A DNA stretch of 45,218 nucleotides from contig CM044516.1 in assembly GCA_024364805.1 (NCBI GenBank), forward strand, positions 41,680,778 to 41,725,995, written 5' to 3'. This document shows, piece by piece, positions 31,415 through 42,277 of this stretch; the first letter of the stretch is position 1; every line of letters starts with the position of its first letter. A model generated the notes under the pieces. It saw only the letters and a list, made by a program, of their open reading frames with translations, did not search any database and was not told where the DNA came from. A program made the translations under genes and the position numbers. Source of the DNA: Euprymna scolopes. Its lineage: Eukaryota; Mollusca; Cephalopoda; Sepiida; Sepiolidae.

Positions 31415-31604
31415 GTTTGGCATTCCTGTTCATGATTACGAGGATAAGTTTGAAGAATTGAAATCTTTAACTATGAAGATAGAATCTCAAAACGAAAAAA
31501 GATTTAATATTAAACTAGCTGTACTAGTGGCGTTGTCTGCAGTCATTTTGGCTTTTAATCTTTATTTTCTTGCACATGTTCCAACTCATACTGAAGAAAA
31601 TTAA
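31415..31604 (+). CDS. 3'-terminal coding exon of an unidentified membrane protein
   Basis: A T-rich tract and AG (TTTCAATTCTTTTAG, ending 31414) make a good splice acceptor. The exon reads FGIPVHDYEDKFEELKSL, TMKIESQNEKRFNIK, then the hydrophobic segment LAVLVALSAVILAFNLYFLA, HVPTHTEEN and TAA. Layout: a charged, probably helical stretch, one membrane span of about 20-22 residues, and a short hydrophilic tail. This resembles a tail-anchored or C-terminally anchored protein. AATAAA follows 54 bases after the stop. Codon use and composition differ from the transposon remnants nearby, and no repeat family matches. I do not recognise the gene. Upstream exons are not identified; large introns are usual in such genomes. 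Confidence 0.55.
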
Positions 31605-31657
31605 ATGTTTACCGTTTCCATATTACAAGTTGTTTGAGCTGGACCACATAATTTTAA

Positions 31658-31663
31658 AATAAA
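31658..31663 (+). other. Polyadenylation signal AATAAA for the terminal exon
   Basis: A canonical AATAAA 54 bases after the stop at 31604, consistent with a short 3' UTR. Confidence 0.5.
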
Positions 31664-31669
31664 CTGTAG

Positions 31670-32251
31670 TGAAATACATTATTATATTACCAATAACATA
31701 TATAACATTAACAATTGAAAATTGGCTAGTCAGAATCAAAGTTTAATATTACAGCTTAAATGACATGTTTGACTTTTAAAATCTCACAAGATAACTTTAT
31801 ATTTTAGATGTTGATACAGATATGAAAATTTGAGAAGAGAAGAAACTGTTAGAACAATAAAAAGTACTATTTGCATAAGACACAAATTAAATAATGTGAG
31901 TGACTTTAAATTTCTAGATATAAATTGGGTCAATAAGTCGTTAAATCTAGTTCAAATTTAATTGGCCAGTATTTCATAATGCAGTACTCAAGGGTTTCAT
32001 TAGTTTATAAAAGCAAATAAAACTAAGTGTAAATTCATGGAAAATAGATTACACAGTGCTAACAATGTGTGTATAAAAACTTAGAGTAAAATTGAAATCA
32101 AATGTTAATTATATAAACAGGAAGTGGTGACAGTTATTAAAGTACTACTTCTAAACAAGGGAGATAATTTTGATTAGTCTTACAGTTTTCAGAATTTAAA
32201 CATGCATAATATATGGAACAAATGAAATATTAAATGCAATTGATAATAGCT
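31670..32251. other. AT-rich DNA, no gene seen
   Basis: Contains AAGGGAGATAAT (32157), the reverse complement of the recurring GTTATCTCCCTT motif. Otherwise unassigned. Confidence 0.5.
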
Positions 32252-32660
32252 AGGTATCAGTTTGATAATATCATTTAATCGTTGAGGAGCTATTGATTTG
32301 ATAATATGGTTTAATCACCGAGGATGTATCGGTTTAATAATATGGTTCAATAGTCAAGGAGGTATCAGTTTGAAGATATGGTTTAATCGTTAAGGAGGTA
32401 TCAGTATGATAATATGGTTCAATGGTCGAGAAGGTATCAGTTCAATAATATGGTTCAATTGTTGAAGAGGTTGATACCTCTTCAACAATTGATAATATGG
32501 TTCAATCGTCAAAGAAGGATCAGTTTCATAATATGGTTCAATTGTTGAGGAGATATCAGTTTGATAATATGGTTCAGTTGGCAATGAGGTATCAGTACAA
32601 TAATATGGCTCAATCGTCAAGGATGTATAAGTTTAATGTGGTTCTTTCATTGAGGAGGTA
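32252..32660. repeat. 36-bp degenerate minisatellite, about eleven copies
   Basis: Units follow AGTTTGATAATATGGTTCAA plus about 16 bases ending GAGGTATC. Divergence between units is much higher than in the 29-bp array at 19941. Because 36 is a multiple of 3, the minus strand stays open (32390-32620) with a 12-residue period, TIEPYYQTD. I take this as a by-product of the repeat, not a gene. A perfect palindrome interrupts the array at 32456. Confidence 0.9.
32456..32491. repeat. Perfect 16-bp inverted repeat with 4-base loop
   Basis: CAATTGTTGAAGAGGT (32456-32471), TGAT, ACCTCTTCAACAATTG (32476-32491). The left arm is part of a normal repeat unit; the right arm is its reverse complement. This is the signature of a fold-back or template-switch event during replication of the array. 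Confidence 0.95.
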
Positions 32661-33374
32661 TTAAATCATTCAAAGTGGCTAAGTAGTTTTACTAAGCAAT
32701 GGTAATGACATAATAAAATTTCATGAACAAATTCTTTGAATGGTACAAATATTAGCCTCGCAGTTTAAATGTGCATTTATGTATAAGAATGCTTTTGTTT
32801 TTTTTTGGTTTTTTTTAATTTTATCGTTATGTTCAAGCATGGAATAGATCACTGTATCAGACATTTCAACCAAGAGATGTTTTTAAGATTGCAACCGTCC
32901 CTTTAAGTGCAATTGTTTAAATCTCTGTTGCACTTGGTTCATATTTTCCAAATATTTTTTCAATTCTTTTTTATGATTCCAATTGCTCCTATAATTACTA
33001 GAATGATGGAGATCTTCCTAAGATTCCAGTTTCTTTTCATAAGGCTAAGGAGGGTAACTACAAGGGATAAGGAAAGTTAATACCAAAAAATAATTCAAAT
33101 TCAAATTCAAAGAGTAAAAGATAGAAGAAGATATATAGAATAGTAAGAGTTTTAAATTAAAATTGGGTAGAAGTATGTGTTTTGGGGTTAATTTGAAACC
33201 TATTATATAATTATAAATGAGAATAGATGAGGTTATAGCTAGGTTATAAATGGCCGATAAAAGAAAAAACCGGGTATGCTTATTGCATGAAAAAACAACA
33301 CAATTTGGCTGTCTAAATAGATCATAGTAATGTAAGAAAAAAATAGTTCAAACAAATTTTATGAGAGTATCAAA
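32661..33374. other. AT-rich DNA, probable 3' flank of the Penelope-like element
   Basis: Nothing coding. The part next to 33375 is presumably 3' untranslated sequence of the minus-strand element. Confidence 0.4.
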
Positions 33375-33880
33375 ATGGCTTAGAAAGTGGGATTTGTAGT
33401 GTCTGCAGTTAATTGAGGTTTCATTTTTTTATTTAGGAGTTTGTCTCTTTCCTTGAATCTGGTAATAAACAGTTTTTCGATCAAGCGCAGGTAACAAGGT
33501 GAGTTGAAAAATTTGCAGGTGCTAGCCTTCCCTAAAATGTCCCATTTTACAACTGGTGTCAGGTTTTGCTTTTTTAAATTTCCATAGTGTGTGGGGAGTG
33601 CTGTTCTATTTTTATATTTGGGATTATTGAAAGAACATTTATGATCGGAAAATCTCTCTTTGAAGGTGTTACCAGCCACGCCAATATAATATTTATTAAC
33701 ATTTGCATTTTTCTCAATAGTGATAGTTGCTTTGTACACTACGGATGTGATCAAACAATTGTTTGAAAGTGGGCATTCAGGCTTGTTCAAACAATTACAG
33801 GATCTAGTGTGTTTGAGTTCAGATATATTTGGTTCTTTTAAGGAAAACTAGTACCTGCAAATCTCACAACTCCTTTTGTT
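33375..33880 (-). mobile_element. Penelope-like element 3' end with GIY-YIG endonuclease
   Basis: The minus strand reads SCEICRY (about 33865), then RSCNCLNKPECPLSNNCL and TSVVYKATITIEKNANVNK, a cysteine-rich linker. Next come YYIGVAGNTFKERFSDHKCS, the GIY-YIG nuclease motif with its Arg, then KWDILGKAS and CYLRLIEKLFITRF with the conserved Glu. Penelope-like retroelements join an RT to this C-terminal GIY-YIG domain, which nicks the target. The domain is open over 136 codons (33380-33790) and its key residues (Y-Y-I-G, R, E) look present. The RT is missing, so the insertion is 5'-truncated. Confidence 0.82.
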
Positions 33881-33959
33881 ACCTGTGCTTGAGTGAAAAC
33901 TTGTTTATTACAAGATTCAAGGATGGAGACAAGCTTCTAAAAAAGTAAAGTAAATCTCA

Positions 33960-36900
33960 ATTAACAGTGGATACTACAATAATTTGAGTCCCAATCCTCA
34001 TCGTACTCATCCAGTGGAAGTCTGGTTAGTGTTTTCTCCCCTCTGTCTTTTCATTCTACTCGACCTTTCTATTTGATGGGGTCCCAGTTGATGCCAGCAC
34101 TACATTTTTCGGGGGTGAGGGGAGGTAACTTAGGATTATACAGTTTCACTTTTCTTGGTTACATGTGGTCTTCTATCATTTTGTTTTACTTTTGTTGCAG
34201 TTTCTATATTGCCGGTTAGCATTTGTCGCTCATGTGTCTTAGTTTCGGCATTCAAGGGTTTTCCTTAATATTTCAGATGTTTTAATTATTGCTATCTGTT
34301 GTATTTGTTCAGCCATCTCCCTGATTCTAATTTCTCCTATTTTTTTTCAAAGTTTTTCAAGGTGTTCAAAATGTAGTTGTTTGCAAAATTCCCAGTGTAC
34401 TGCCTACATCACCTAGCTGTGTCTATTCTTATATTCTTTTTGGGCGCTGCATTTTCTTATTATATGGTTTATTGTTTTGTCCCTTTGTCCACAGAATTTA
34501 CGTCTGCTTCTTTCCTGTGTCTTGTGAATCTTTACTTTGATATAATTAGTTCTAATCACATTATCTTGTGCGACTGTTATTAGAGATTCAGTTTCCCTGT
34601 TTAGGCGTCCTTTTTCATAACCATGTCCAGGTGTTTTCGTGAGTTTCATCTATTGTCATTCTTGCAAATCGTCTGTTTAGCTGTTTTTCTTCACATTTTT
34701 TTCCTTATCACTTGCCTCTCTGTTCTGTCTTATTCATTTTTACAGTGTTTCTGGCTGCGATGATTAGCATTTCTGTGTTCTGTGTTATGTATTTTTCTAT
34801 TTTTTTTTGTGTCTTCACACAGTCTTCTATGCTAACTATGCTCTTCCTCTATTTTTTCCTTTTCATATAGAGTCGGTTAGTATCATCCTTCAGACGTAAT
34901 GCATTGTGCATGGTCATAAGTTGCTTGGTCTTCTGGTCGACATGCTTCAGTTCTTCTTATGTCCAAGCTAGTATCTTACTAGTGATTACTGCCCATATGT
35001 TTCTACCTTTTATTAGGTTTCTATTATATGATTTAGTTTCCAGGTATCTTTTCGTTCTTCTTAGGTATTCTTTTTCAATTTTCTCTTTCATTTCTGTTGA
35101 TTTGATTGTGTCTACTCCCAGAACTCCCAAATATTTGTAGGTATTATATTCACCAAGTGTTCTAATCTCTCCTTGGTTCAACTGCTGCCTCCAGTTTGCC
35201 CATTCTTATAACTAGCAGTGCACATTTTTCCATTCCAAATTCCATTCGCATATCCTGGCTAAATATTTTGGTTGTGTTTATTAGCATCTTTAGTTTCTTT
35301 TTATTTCTTACTAAAAATTTCAAGTTGTCCATATACATTAGGTGGTTTATTCTTTCGTCTGTATAATTAAACTTGTATCTAGCCTGTCATTTCTGTAGTA
35401 CATGGTTAAGAGGTATCATGGCTATGATGAACAGTAGTGGTGATAGAGTCTCTCCTTGGAGGATACCTCTTTGTATTTTAATCTCAGTTATGTATTGTCT
35501 TTTAGCTGTTAGTTTAAGTCTCCATGTTCTCATTCCATTTTCAATCAGATTGATAATCTTATCTGGTACTTTATACATCCTCAGCCATTGTGGAATCCTA
35601 TTGTACACTTGTAGTTGATCCATGCCATGACTATGTTCTTTTTTCTACTTTTTACTTTCTTCAGAATCTTTTGGTCTATGGGTTCCTCTTTTCCCTTTTC
35701 AGCTTCCTTTCTGTTCCTCAGGAAGTAGTCTACGATTTTCAAGAGAGTGGTAAATTTGTTTTTCCACATGATTTATAAGCAGGTTATAGGCCTGTAGTGG
35801 CTGGAGGCGGTTCTTTTCTTAGGCTCTATTTGTATCAGTGTGGTTCTTCCTCTGATTATCCATTCTGGTGCGCCTGCTTCATGGATACATCTTTACATAT
35901 TTTGATTAGCTTTTCATGTAGTATCGTAAATTTTTTAAACCTGGTATGAGTGTATTAGATCGTGAATTGGTGCTCTCCAATTTGCCATTTTACGTAGAGT
36001 TGTCTTCAGTGTTTCTTTGCCAATTTCGTTTTCTGTCCCTTCTTCGATTTGTTGTAATTCTTCTTTCATGTCTTTCAGTCATTTTTGTTGTGGTTTTGTT
36101 GCTCTTCCCGTATCTTTTTCTAGTATAGTTTTGTTTCTGTCGGGTCAGATTGTTCTGTTTTTGTTCTTCTCCCATTTACATTTTTATAGAATTAGCTTCT
36201 CTGTTTTCAAAGGTCCTATTTTGCTTGTACTGTTTCGATTTGTATCTGTATTTTCTAAACCTTCCCTTTTTGCTGCTATCTTTTCCTTTAGTTCTTCATG
36301 TTTCTTGTTTAGCATCTCTCTGTGAAATATATTCCAACTTTTTCATTCATTTTTGTTCTTATCCTGTTTATCAGTTTGGCTCTTTTATAAGTTTGCTGAT
36401 CTGAGTTTTCATTCAGGCTTTGTCAGTCTATTTTCTTTTTCCGGTTTTGTTTCTCCTTTAACTTCCATACTTACTGTCTTAGCAGCTACATAAATTAGAT
36501 TGTTTAAGCTTGTAATAAAATCTGTTGGGATGTATGGGAGGAGTTTGTTCACTTTTTCTGTTTCTATTTTACTTCTTTTCATCTTGATTTCTCAACGATG
36601 GGAATTTTGTTTTTTCTACTTTCATAAGTCGTCTGATACTTTCTACTTCAGCCTTTTCATTCTCACTTAGTTTTGTTATTTCGTAGCTTTTGGTCTCCAC
36701 ATTCACAGCATTTATGCAGATCTTCCGCATATGGAGTTTCTGCATGTGGGATTCCATTGCGGGGCATTTCTTGATCTGTTTTTCCATTTAACTTTCGTTG
36801 TATTTCCATTAGTTCAAGCTTTGAAAGTCAACCTTTTTTGATAATAAGGTTCGCTTGGTCTACAATTCTTTGTTTCATTAAATGATAGTCAGTAGACATG

Positions 36901-37215
36901 CCTCATAACTCTTTCATTCATTTCCGATAGCCTTGTTCTTTGGGATGGCTTCTGTAATAGCATTCCATTAGCAGTTTTTTCTCTTTTGTTGTCCATTTCT
37001 TCTTCTGGGATTTTGGCTATATTGGTTATTTTTGCTATTCTGTGTATCATTCATTATTTTTGTATTTTTCCTAAGATTAGAGGGGTTGTTTACCTATTTG
37101 GTGTCTGTGATTTTCTTGTTCATAAAATTCAAAGAGCTAACATTCACAAGATGACAAGGGAAAACTTGCCAGATCTTTTTTCTGTGTCCTACAGTTTTCG
37201 ATGTTTAATTTTGTC
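33960..37215 (-). mobile_element. R2-like LINE copy C, near full length but decayed
   Basis: Minus strand, from about 37215 downward: an N-terminal region (KCPAMESHMQKLHMRKICI, 36780-36569); Lys/Glu-rich spacer; RT (KILKKVKSRKKNIVMAWINY near 35650; RGILQGETLSPLLFIIAMIP near 35430; MYMDNLK near 35330); TLGEYNTYKYLGVLGVDTIK (about 35140); and the CCHC-region FCGQRDKTINHIIRKC (about 34480). The endonuclease core is deleted: the sequence jumps from the segment after the knuckle to FEKKIGEIRIREMAEQIQQ (about 34330). The 3' UTR block CCACTGGATGAGTACGATG matches copy B near 44700. Several stops and frameshifts. Confidence 0.87.
35387..35623 (-). pseudogene. Reverse-transcriptase core of LINE copy C
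   Basis: A 78-codon open piece: QVYNRIPQWLRMYKVPDKII, then RTWRLKLTAKRQYITEIKIQ and RGILQGETLSPLLFIIAMIP. It contains RT motifs 3-4 (the QG..LSPLLF box). The next conserved box, about 60 bases further on, reads YMDN instead of YMDD. The piece is a fragment of a polyprotein, and the ATG is incidental. Confidence 0.75.
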
Positions 37216-38413
37216 ATTTAAATAAAAGATATAAACAAGACATACAAGCACACAGAAAATAAAAACAACTTATATATATAAGTAACCAGTTTTTTTTTTG
37301 TTTTTTTTTTACATATTATGTTCTCCTGTTTTCTTTTTTTTTCTCTTTTTTTTAGCAAGGTAAATTATTTTAGATCTGGTCGTGTATAACGTTAATTTCT
37401 TAAATGGCTGGACACCTTATATATAGGTCGCTTAATGGCATTTAAGTGCTGGTAGAGGAGGAGGAGTCTCAGCTGTTTTTTTGTTTTTGCTAAATATCCT
37501 ATCAAAACATATTTATAATTTTAAAAATAATTTTAATATATTATTATTATTATTATTATTATCATCATTACTACTACTACTACTACTACTACTACTATAG
37601 ATCATACTTGCCTTCAATGTAACTTCATGGTAAGGTCCGCATGACATAATATATCAGAAAAGGTCACTCCATCAGAGGTATGTTCAACTCTTTTATTAAA
37701 ACGTGCAAATAACTGTCATTGATATAAGTTATAATAAAATGCTGCAGTATTATTTTATGAATTTAATATTAAATAATGTTTTATTTGCTTTTTCCTTTGA
37801 GTATCATTATTATTTATTTATTTGTATTTTTATTTTCTTCTTCCAATTTTTTATTTTAATTGATTTTAATTTTATTATTTATTTATTTCTGATTCTTTGA
37901 ATTTTAATGTTTTGTAAGGATATCTCTAAACATATGTGACGATTCCAATATTTTTCTCGATTCTAATACAATTACCAATTCTCTTCTAAATTCCTACTTC
38001 TGACACAATTACCGATTCCGATTCTTTTAAAATTCTAAATACAATTTTCTTAGAGATGATATATAGATTTTAGTTTTACTCGTAATTTAAAATATTTATC
38101 ATTTCATTATTAATACGTTTTAAACAAAATGAAATAAAAGTAATTAAAATAATCGTTTTTAGCATCAGAAAATAAACACATTTTTTTCCAATTCCAATAC
38201 CCCAAAAAACTCTGATATTTTTAATTCCTAATCCCGAATAATCGTCTCAGTATGTGCCAAAAGAGTTAATAGTTTATTTGTAATGACTGCTTACGAATTC
38301 TCATCACTACAACTGTAGTTCCACATAGAAAATATAAATTTATGATGAACCAAAAACGTACAAGCTTAAAGTAGTTTTAAAAATCATACATAAATAAGAA
38401 TCATAGCAGAACC
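37216..38413. other. AT-rich DNA with trinucleotide repeats
   Basis: (ATT)n then (ACT)n microsatellites at 37534-37600. The rest is AT-rich with no gene recognised. Confidence 0.6.
37534..37600. repeat. (ATT)n-(ACT)n compound microsatellite
   Basis: About nine ATT/ATC units are followed by about nine ACT units. In this window ATT/AAT-type tracts also mark the 3' end of R2-like LINE copy B. Confidence 0.93.
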
Positions 38414-38835
38414 CATCTCTGGTAAACCTGACATAGTTATACGGAATAAGTCAGAGAGAGTGGCAACCTTGATTGAAGTGAGTGTCCCTAATGACGGAGG
38501 TCCGAACAGAACTGAAAGGAAGAAACAGGCCATATATCAAGGTCTCATGTATGATATGAAAAGAAATTGGTATCTTAGGCAGATATCAATCATACCAGTT
38601 ATTACGAGTGCCACAGGGCTTATGAAGAAGAACCTGAAATCCTACCTAAATAATATTCCTGGTGAACCAAGTGCAAAAGAGATCCAGACAATTGCACTTA
38701 AGGGAACCACGAGGATATTAAAAAGAGCTCTCGGCTGGTATCAATAAAAAGCAGGGCAATGTTCACAGCTGGTTTGGTTGCCCCATACCCAGCATTATTA
38801 TCTTAAAAGAAAATGAAAAAAAAACAAAGGTAAAG
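38414..38835 (+). mobile_element. R2-like LINE, second family, endonuclease C-terminus
   Basis: The open frame reads GKPDIVIRNKSERVATLIEV, then SVPNDGGPNRTERKKQAIYQ, GLMYDMKRNWYLRQISIIPV, ITSATGLMKKNLKSYLNNIP and EIQTIALKGTTRILKRALGW, with a stop at 38747. KPDIV followed by LIEVSVP is the restriction-like endonuclease core, with the PD and acidic residues kept. It differs clearly from copies A-C, so it is a separate family. Only the last ~110 codons and a 3' UTR (CCATACCCAGCATTATTATC) remain. Confidence 0.75.
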
Positions 38836-40419
38836 TGTCTATGTATGAGTAATTCCAAAAGGAGTAGTTAAATAATCACTCGTAGTTGAGGGAGAAAAAC
38901 TCATATAAATAAATCTTAGTCCAGACATGCACAGCAGGAGTATTGAATCGCAGATATAAACCTCTCTTTGGTCGTAATTAGCAGTTATTGTTGCAGATTT
39001 CTTTTTACCTCTAGTTAGGCCGAACCATCATAAAAAGCCAGAGGTTTATTCCATTTACAAAAAGGCTGCTTGAAATAAATGTCAACAAACATTGTTAAGG
39101 AGAACATTAAGGACCTTTTTGTTGTCAATGAAAGCTTCGAGAACAGAAAAAAAAATCAACACTTATTGTTTCCTTGGAGTAGCGGTTGAGGCTCATCTGA
39201 AAAAGATATTTTTTACAACTGCTACAGGCTTATTTCAAAAATACAAAGCATTCTTTTTATCACTATCGTTAAGTTAGTAAAAGGTCATAAATAAGATAAA
39301 CATAAAATAATACTGATTAAAATAAAATATCTTTTAGATTTTCATTTAACATATAAATTTATCTCGTCCTATTTTTAAAGACAGATCCAAATAGGAATTC
39401 ATCTAACATATCGAATACTTGATTCGGATTAAGCTATTTTTTGTTTGTTGGCACTAACATATTTTATTTCATGTAGGTTTTTTTTTTCTGAAAATACTTA
39501 TTCCCGATAAGAAAAGTGTTAGTAAGAGAACGCTTCTATACTAACACATATTTTTAAATATTAAAGGGAAGTTTCCACATCATCATTTATTCTTTAAAAT
39601 TAATTGATTAATGTCAAATACTAAAATGAACTTTATAACAATATCCGTTTCACAAAATAATTTAATTACAAAATTAAAATAAATGACATTCATTTTCATT
39701 TCTTTGTAAATATCTCAGTCATTTTTATATTATGTGCAATGCCGTTTATATAAGAAAATAAAATATTATAATAACATGAGTTGAATTGATAAGTTGAAAA
39801 TAGAGCTAATAAAGAGTAAAATGCTTAAAAAAGCAAAATCATGTGACATTAAAATAGTCTGTTAAGTAAATGTGATGAAGAGCTAGCAGTAAGTGGCTAT
39901 TCCCATTGGCAACCTAAGAAACAGAATAGCAAATGTAAAACGCGACGGTTATTATGGAGTAACTCACAACCTGGCCGGGGATGATGGTTTGTGGAATTAA
40001 ATATTTTGTGCTATGCATAAGCATCAGTTTATTCATACAGTCCAGTGACGAGAAAGAAGGAAATTCAAGATGGCGGCTTAGACTGTTCAACTTTTGGAGT
40101 CGATATAAAACCACTGGTATAGTCACTAACGATATCATTCAGTATGCTTTCACAGTAATTCCAGTATGATTGAACTAATTCTTTGATTTAGAAATGTAAT
40201 TATGAATATTAATATGGATAACATCTATTGTGAGTTCATCAACATTTGTTTCTCTAATGCCTTTTTCTTATATACTTTAAACAAGATACATGCTAAGATA
40301 TACATTAGTTCTGGCTTAAGTTATGTCTGAAAAATAACCAGTTTCGATTTTTATAATTAGCCAGAATTTGATTTGTATATTGATATTTTCATGTAATATT
40401 CTGCTTAATATTTTTATCA
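38836..40419. other. AT-rich DNA; isolated ATGGCGG site near 40070
   Basis: Mostly featureless. At 40068 AAGATGGCGGC resembles a YY1-type start-site element and GATATAAAACC follows at about 40101. A 62-codon frame spans 39981-40169. I cannot identify a protein, and the ATG inside ATGGCGGCT meets a stop at once. Confidence 0.35.
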
Positions 40420-40690
40420 GTTGTTAAAATGACTACAAAGGAAGATTCCAAAAGAGGAATAATACATCTTAACAACATACTAAGGAAGTGCCAAGCCGAA
40501 TAGAAATTTACTAATACAGATGAAAGAATGAACCACCTAATGAATATGAACGATTTTGCAAGAAACAAAAAGGAACTAAAGACACTAATAAAACAAAAGA
40601 TGAGACTCACAAAAACACTTGGACATGGCTGAGAAAAGAACACCTAAACAGAGAAACTGAATTGGTAATAACAACAACACAAAATAATGC
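40420..40690 (+). mobile_element. Internally deleted R2-like LINE fragment
   Basis: RT-region sequence (KEDSKRGIIHLNNILRKCQA, then KFTNTDERMNHLM; 40436-40590) jumps directly to sequence normally located several hundred bases further on (THKNTWTWLRKEHLNRETEL, TTTQNNAIRTN; 40600-40690). Copies A-C have both blocks in order with a long interval. It adjoins the 5' part of copy B but repeats later parts of the element, so it is a separate, deleted copy. Confidence 0.7.
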
Positions 40691-42277
40691 CATTAGAACT
40701 AACCATACCAATGGAACTATGCAAGAACAAAACAGCTAAAGTAGAAAACATCATACAGCTTATGAATGAAGTAAAAGCAAAACATCCCTGGGGAACTAAG
40801 AATGGAAGAAACTAAAAGCAGACACAGAGAAGGTAAACAAGCTCCTCCCATACATCTCACAGATAATATTACAAACTTAAACAATTTAATTTATGCAGGT
40901 GCTAAGGCAGTAAGTAAAAAGCCAGGAAAATGGACTGACAAAGCCCGTATGGGAATTCATGTTGGAAGCCCAAAAAAGAAGTCAAAGTGATAAGCAAGAT
41001 GAAAGCAAAGAGAAGAGGATGGAAAAGTAGAAATGCGATCAGCAGGGTGAGACTCAACAAGAAACAGGAAGAACTGAATCAAAAAATAGACGCAAAAGAA
41101 GAGAGATTAAGACGATACAGATACAAATCAGAACCGTGTAAGCAAAACAGGACCTTTGAAATGAATGAAAGCCAATTCTATCAAAACATAAATAGAGAAA
41201 AAACAAGAGCAGAGCAACTGGATCCGACAGAAAGAAAACGCTACTGGAAAAGTGTCAAGACCACTGGGAAAAGTGACAAGACCACAATAGAAATTCAGAA
41301 TTTGAAAAAAATGCACCCATGAAGCAAACATGCCAGTATGGATGAGCAAAGGGAGAACCACACTGGTGCAAAAAGATAAGCAAATGGAACCATCCCTAGC
41401 AACTACGAGCCTATAACATGTTTACCTACAATGTGGAAAATACAAACAGCTCAACTAAGGGAACAAATTTACCACTTCCTTCATAATCGTGGACTACTCT
41501 CCAAGGAACAGAAAGGATGCCAAAAAGGGAAAGGAAGAACACATAACCTACTATATATAGACGAAAATATCCTGAAGAAAATCAAACAGAGGAAAAAGAA
41601 TACAGCCATGGCATGGATTGACTACAAGAAAGTGTAGGATAGGATCTGCCAATAATAATAGAATGACTAAGAATGTAAAATACCAGGCAAGATTATCAAA
41701 TTGATTGAAAATGCAATGAGAACATGGAAACTTTAACTGACAGCTGAAAAACAATATATTACTGAGATTAAAATACAAAGAGTATCTTCCAATGGGATCC
41801 CTTATTATTACTACTACTACTACTACTAGTCATCATAGCCATAATGCCCCTTAATAATATGCTAAGAAAATGCCATAATGCCCCTTAATAATATGCTAAG
41901 AAAATGCCAATCTGGATACAAGTTTACTAATACAGATGAAAGTGAACCCCCTAAAGTACATGGACGACCTTAAACTGTCTGCAAAACCAAGAAGGAACTC
42001 GAGACAATAATAAACACCACCAGAATCTTCAACCACGGTATCCAAATGAAATTCAGCATGGAAAAGCATGCACTGCTGATCATGAGAAGGGGAAAACTGG
42101 AGACAAGAAGGCATGAAACTACCCAATCAAACGGAGATAAGCATGATAGCTACAAATACGTGGGAGTTATGGAAACAGACACTATTAAAGCAACAGAAAT
42201 GAAACAGAAAATCAGAAGGACAAGAAAACTTCTCAAAACTAAACTATATAGTAGGAACTTAATAAAAGCTATAAATA

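Noticed and set aside
32390-32620. Minus-strand frame with repeated TIEPYYQTD
   Set aside because: The 36-bp unit is divisible by three, so any stop-free phase stays open. No start context or family resemblance.
34377-36404. Several hydrophobic plus-strand frames resembling membrane proteins
   Set aside because: They are antisense to LINE copy C; antisense of Lys/Glu/Asn-rich coding gives Phe/Leu/Ser-rich frames.
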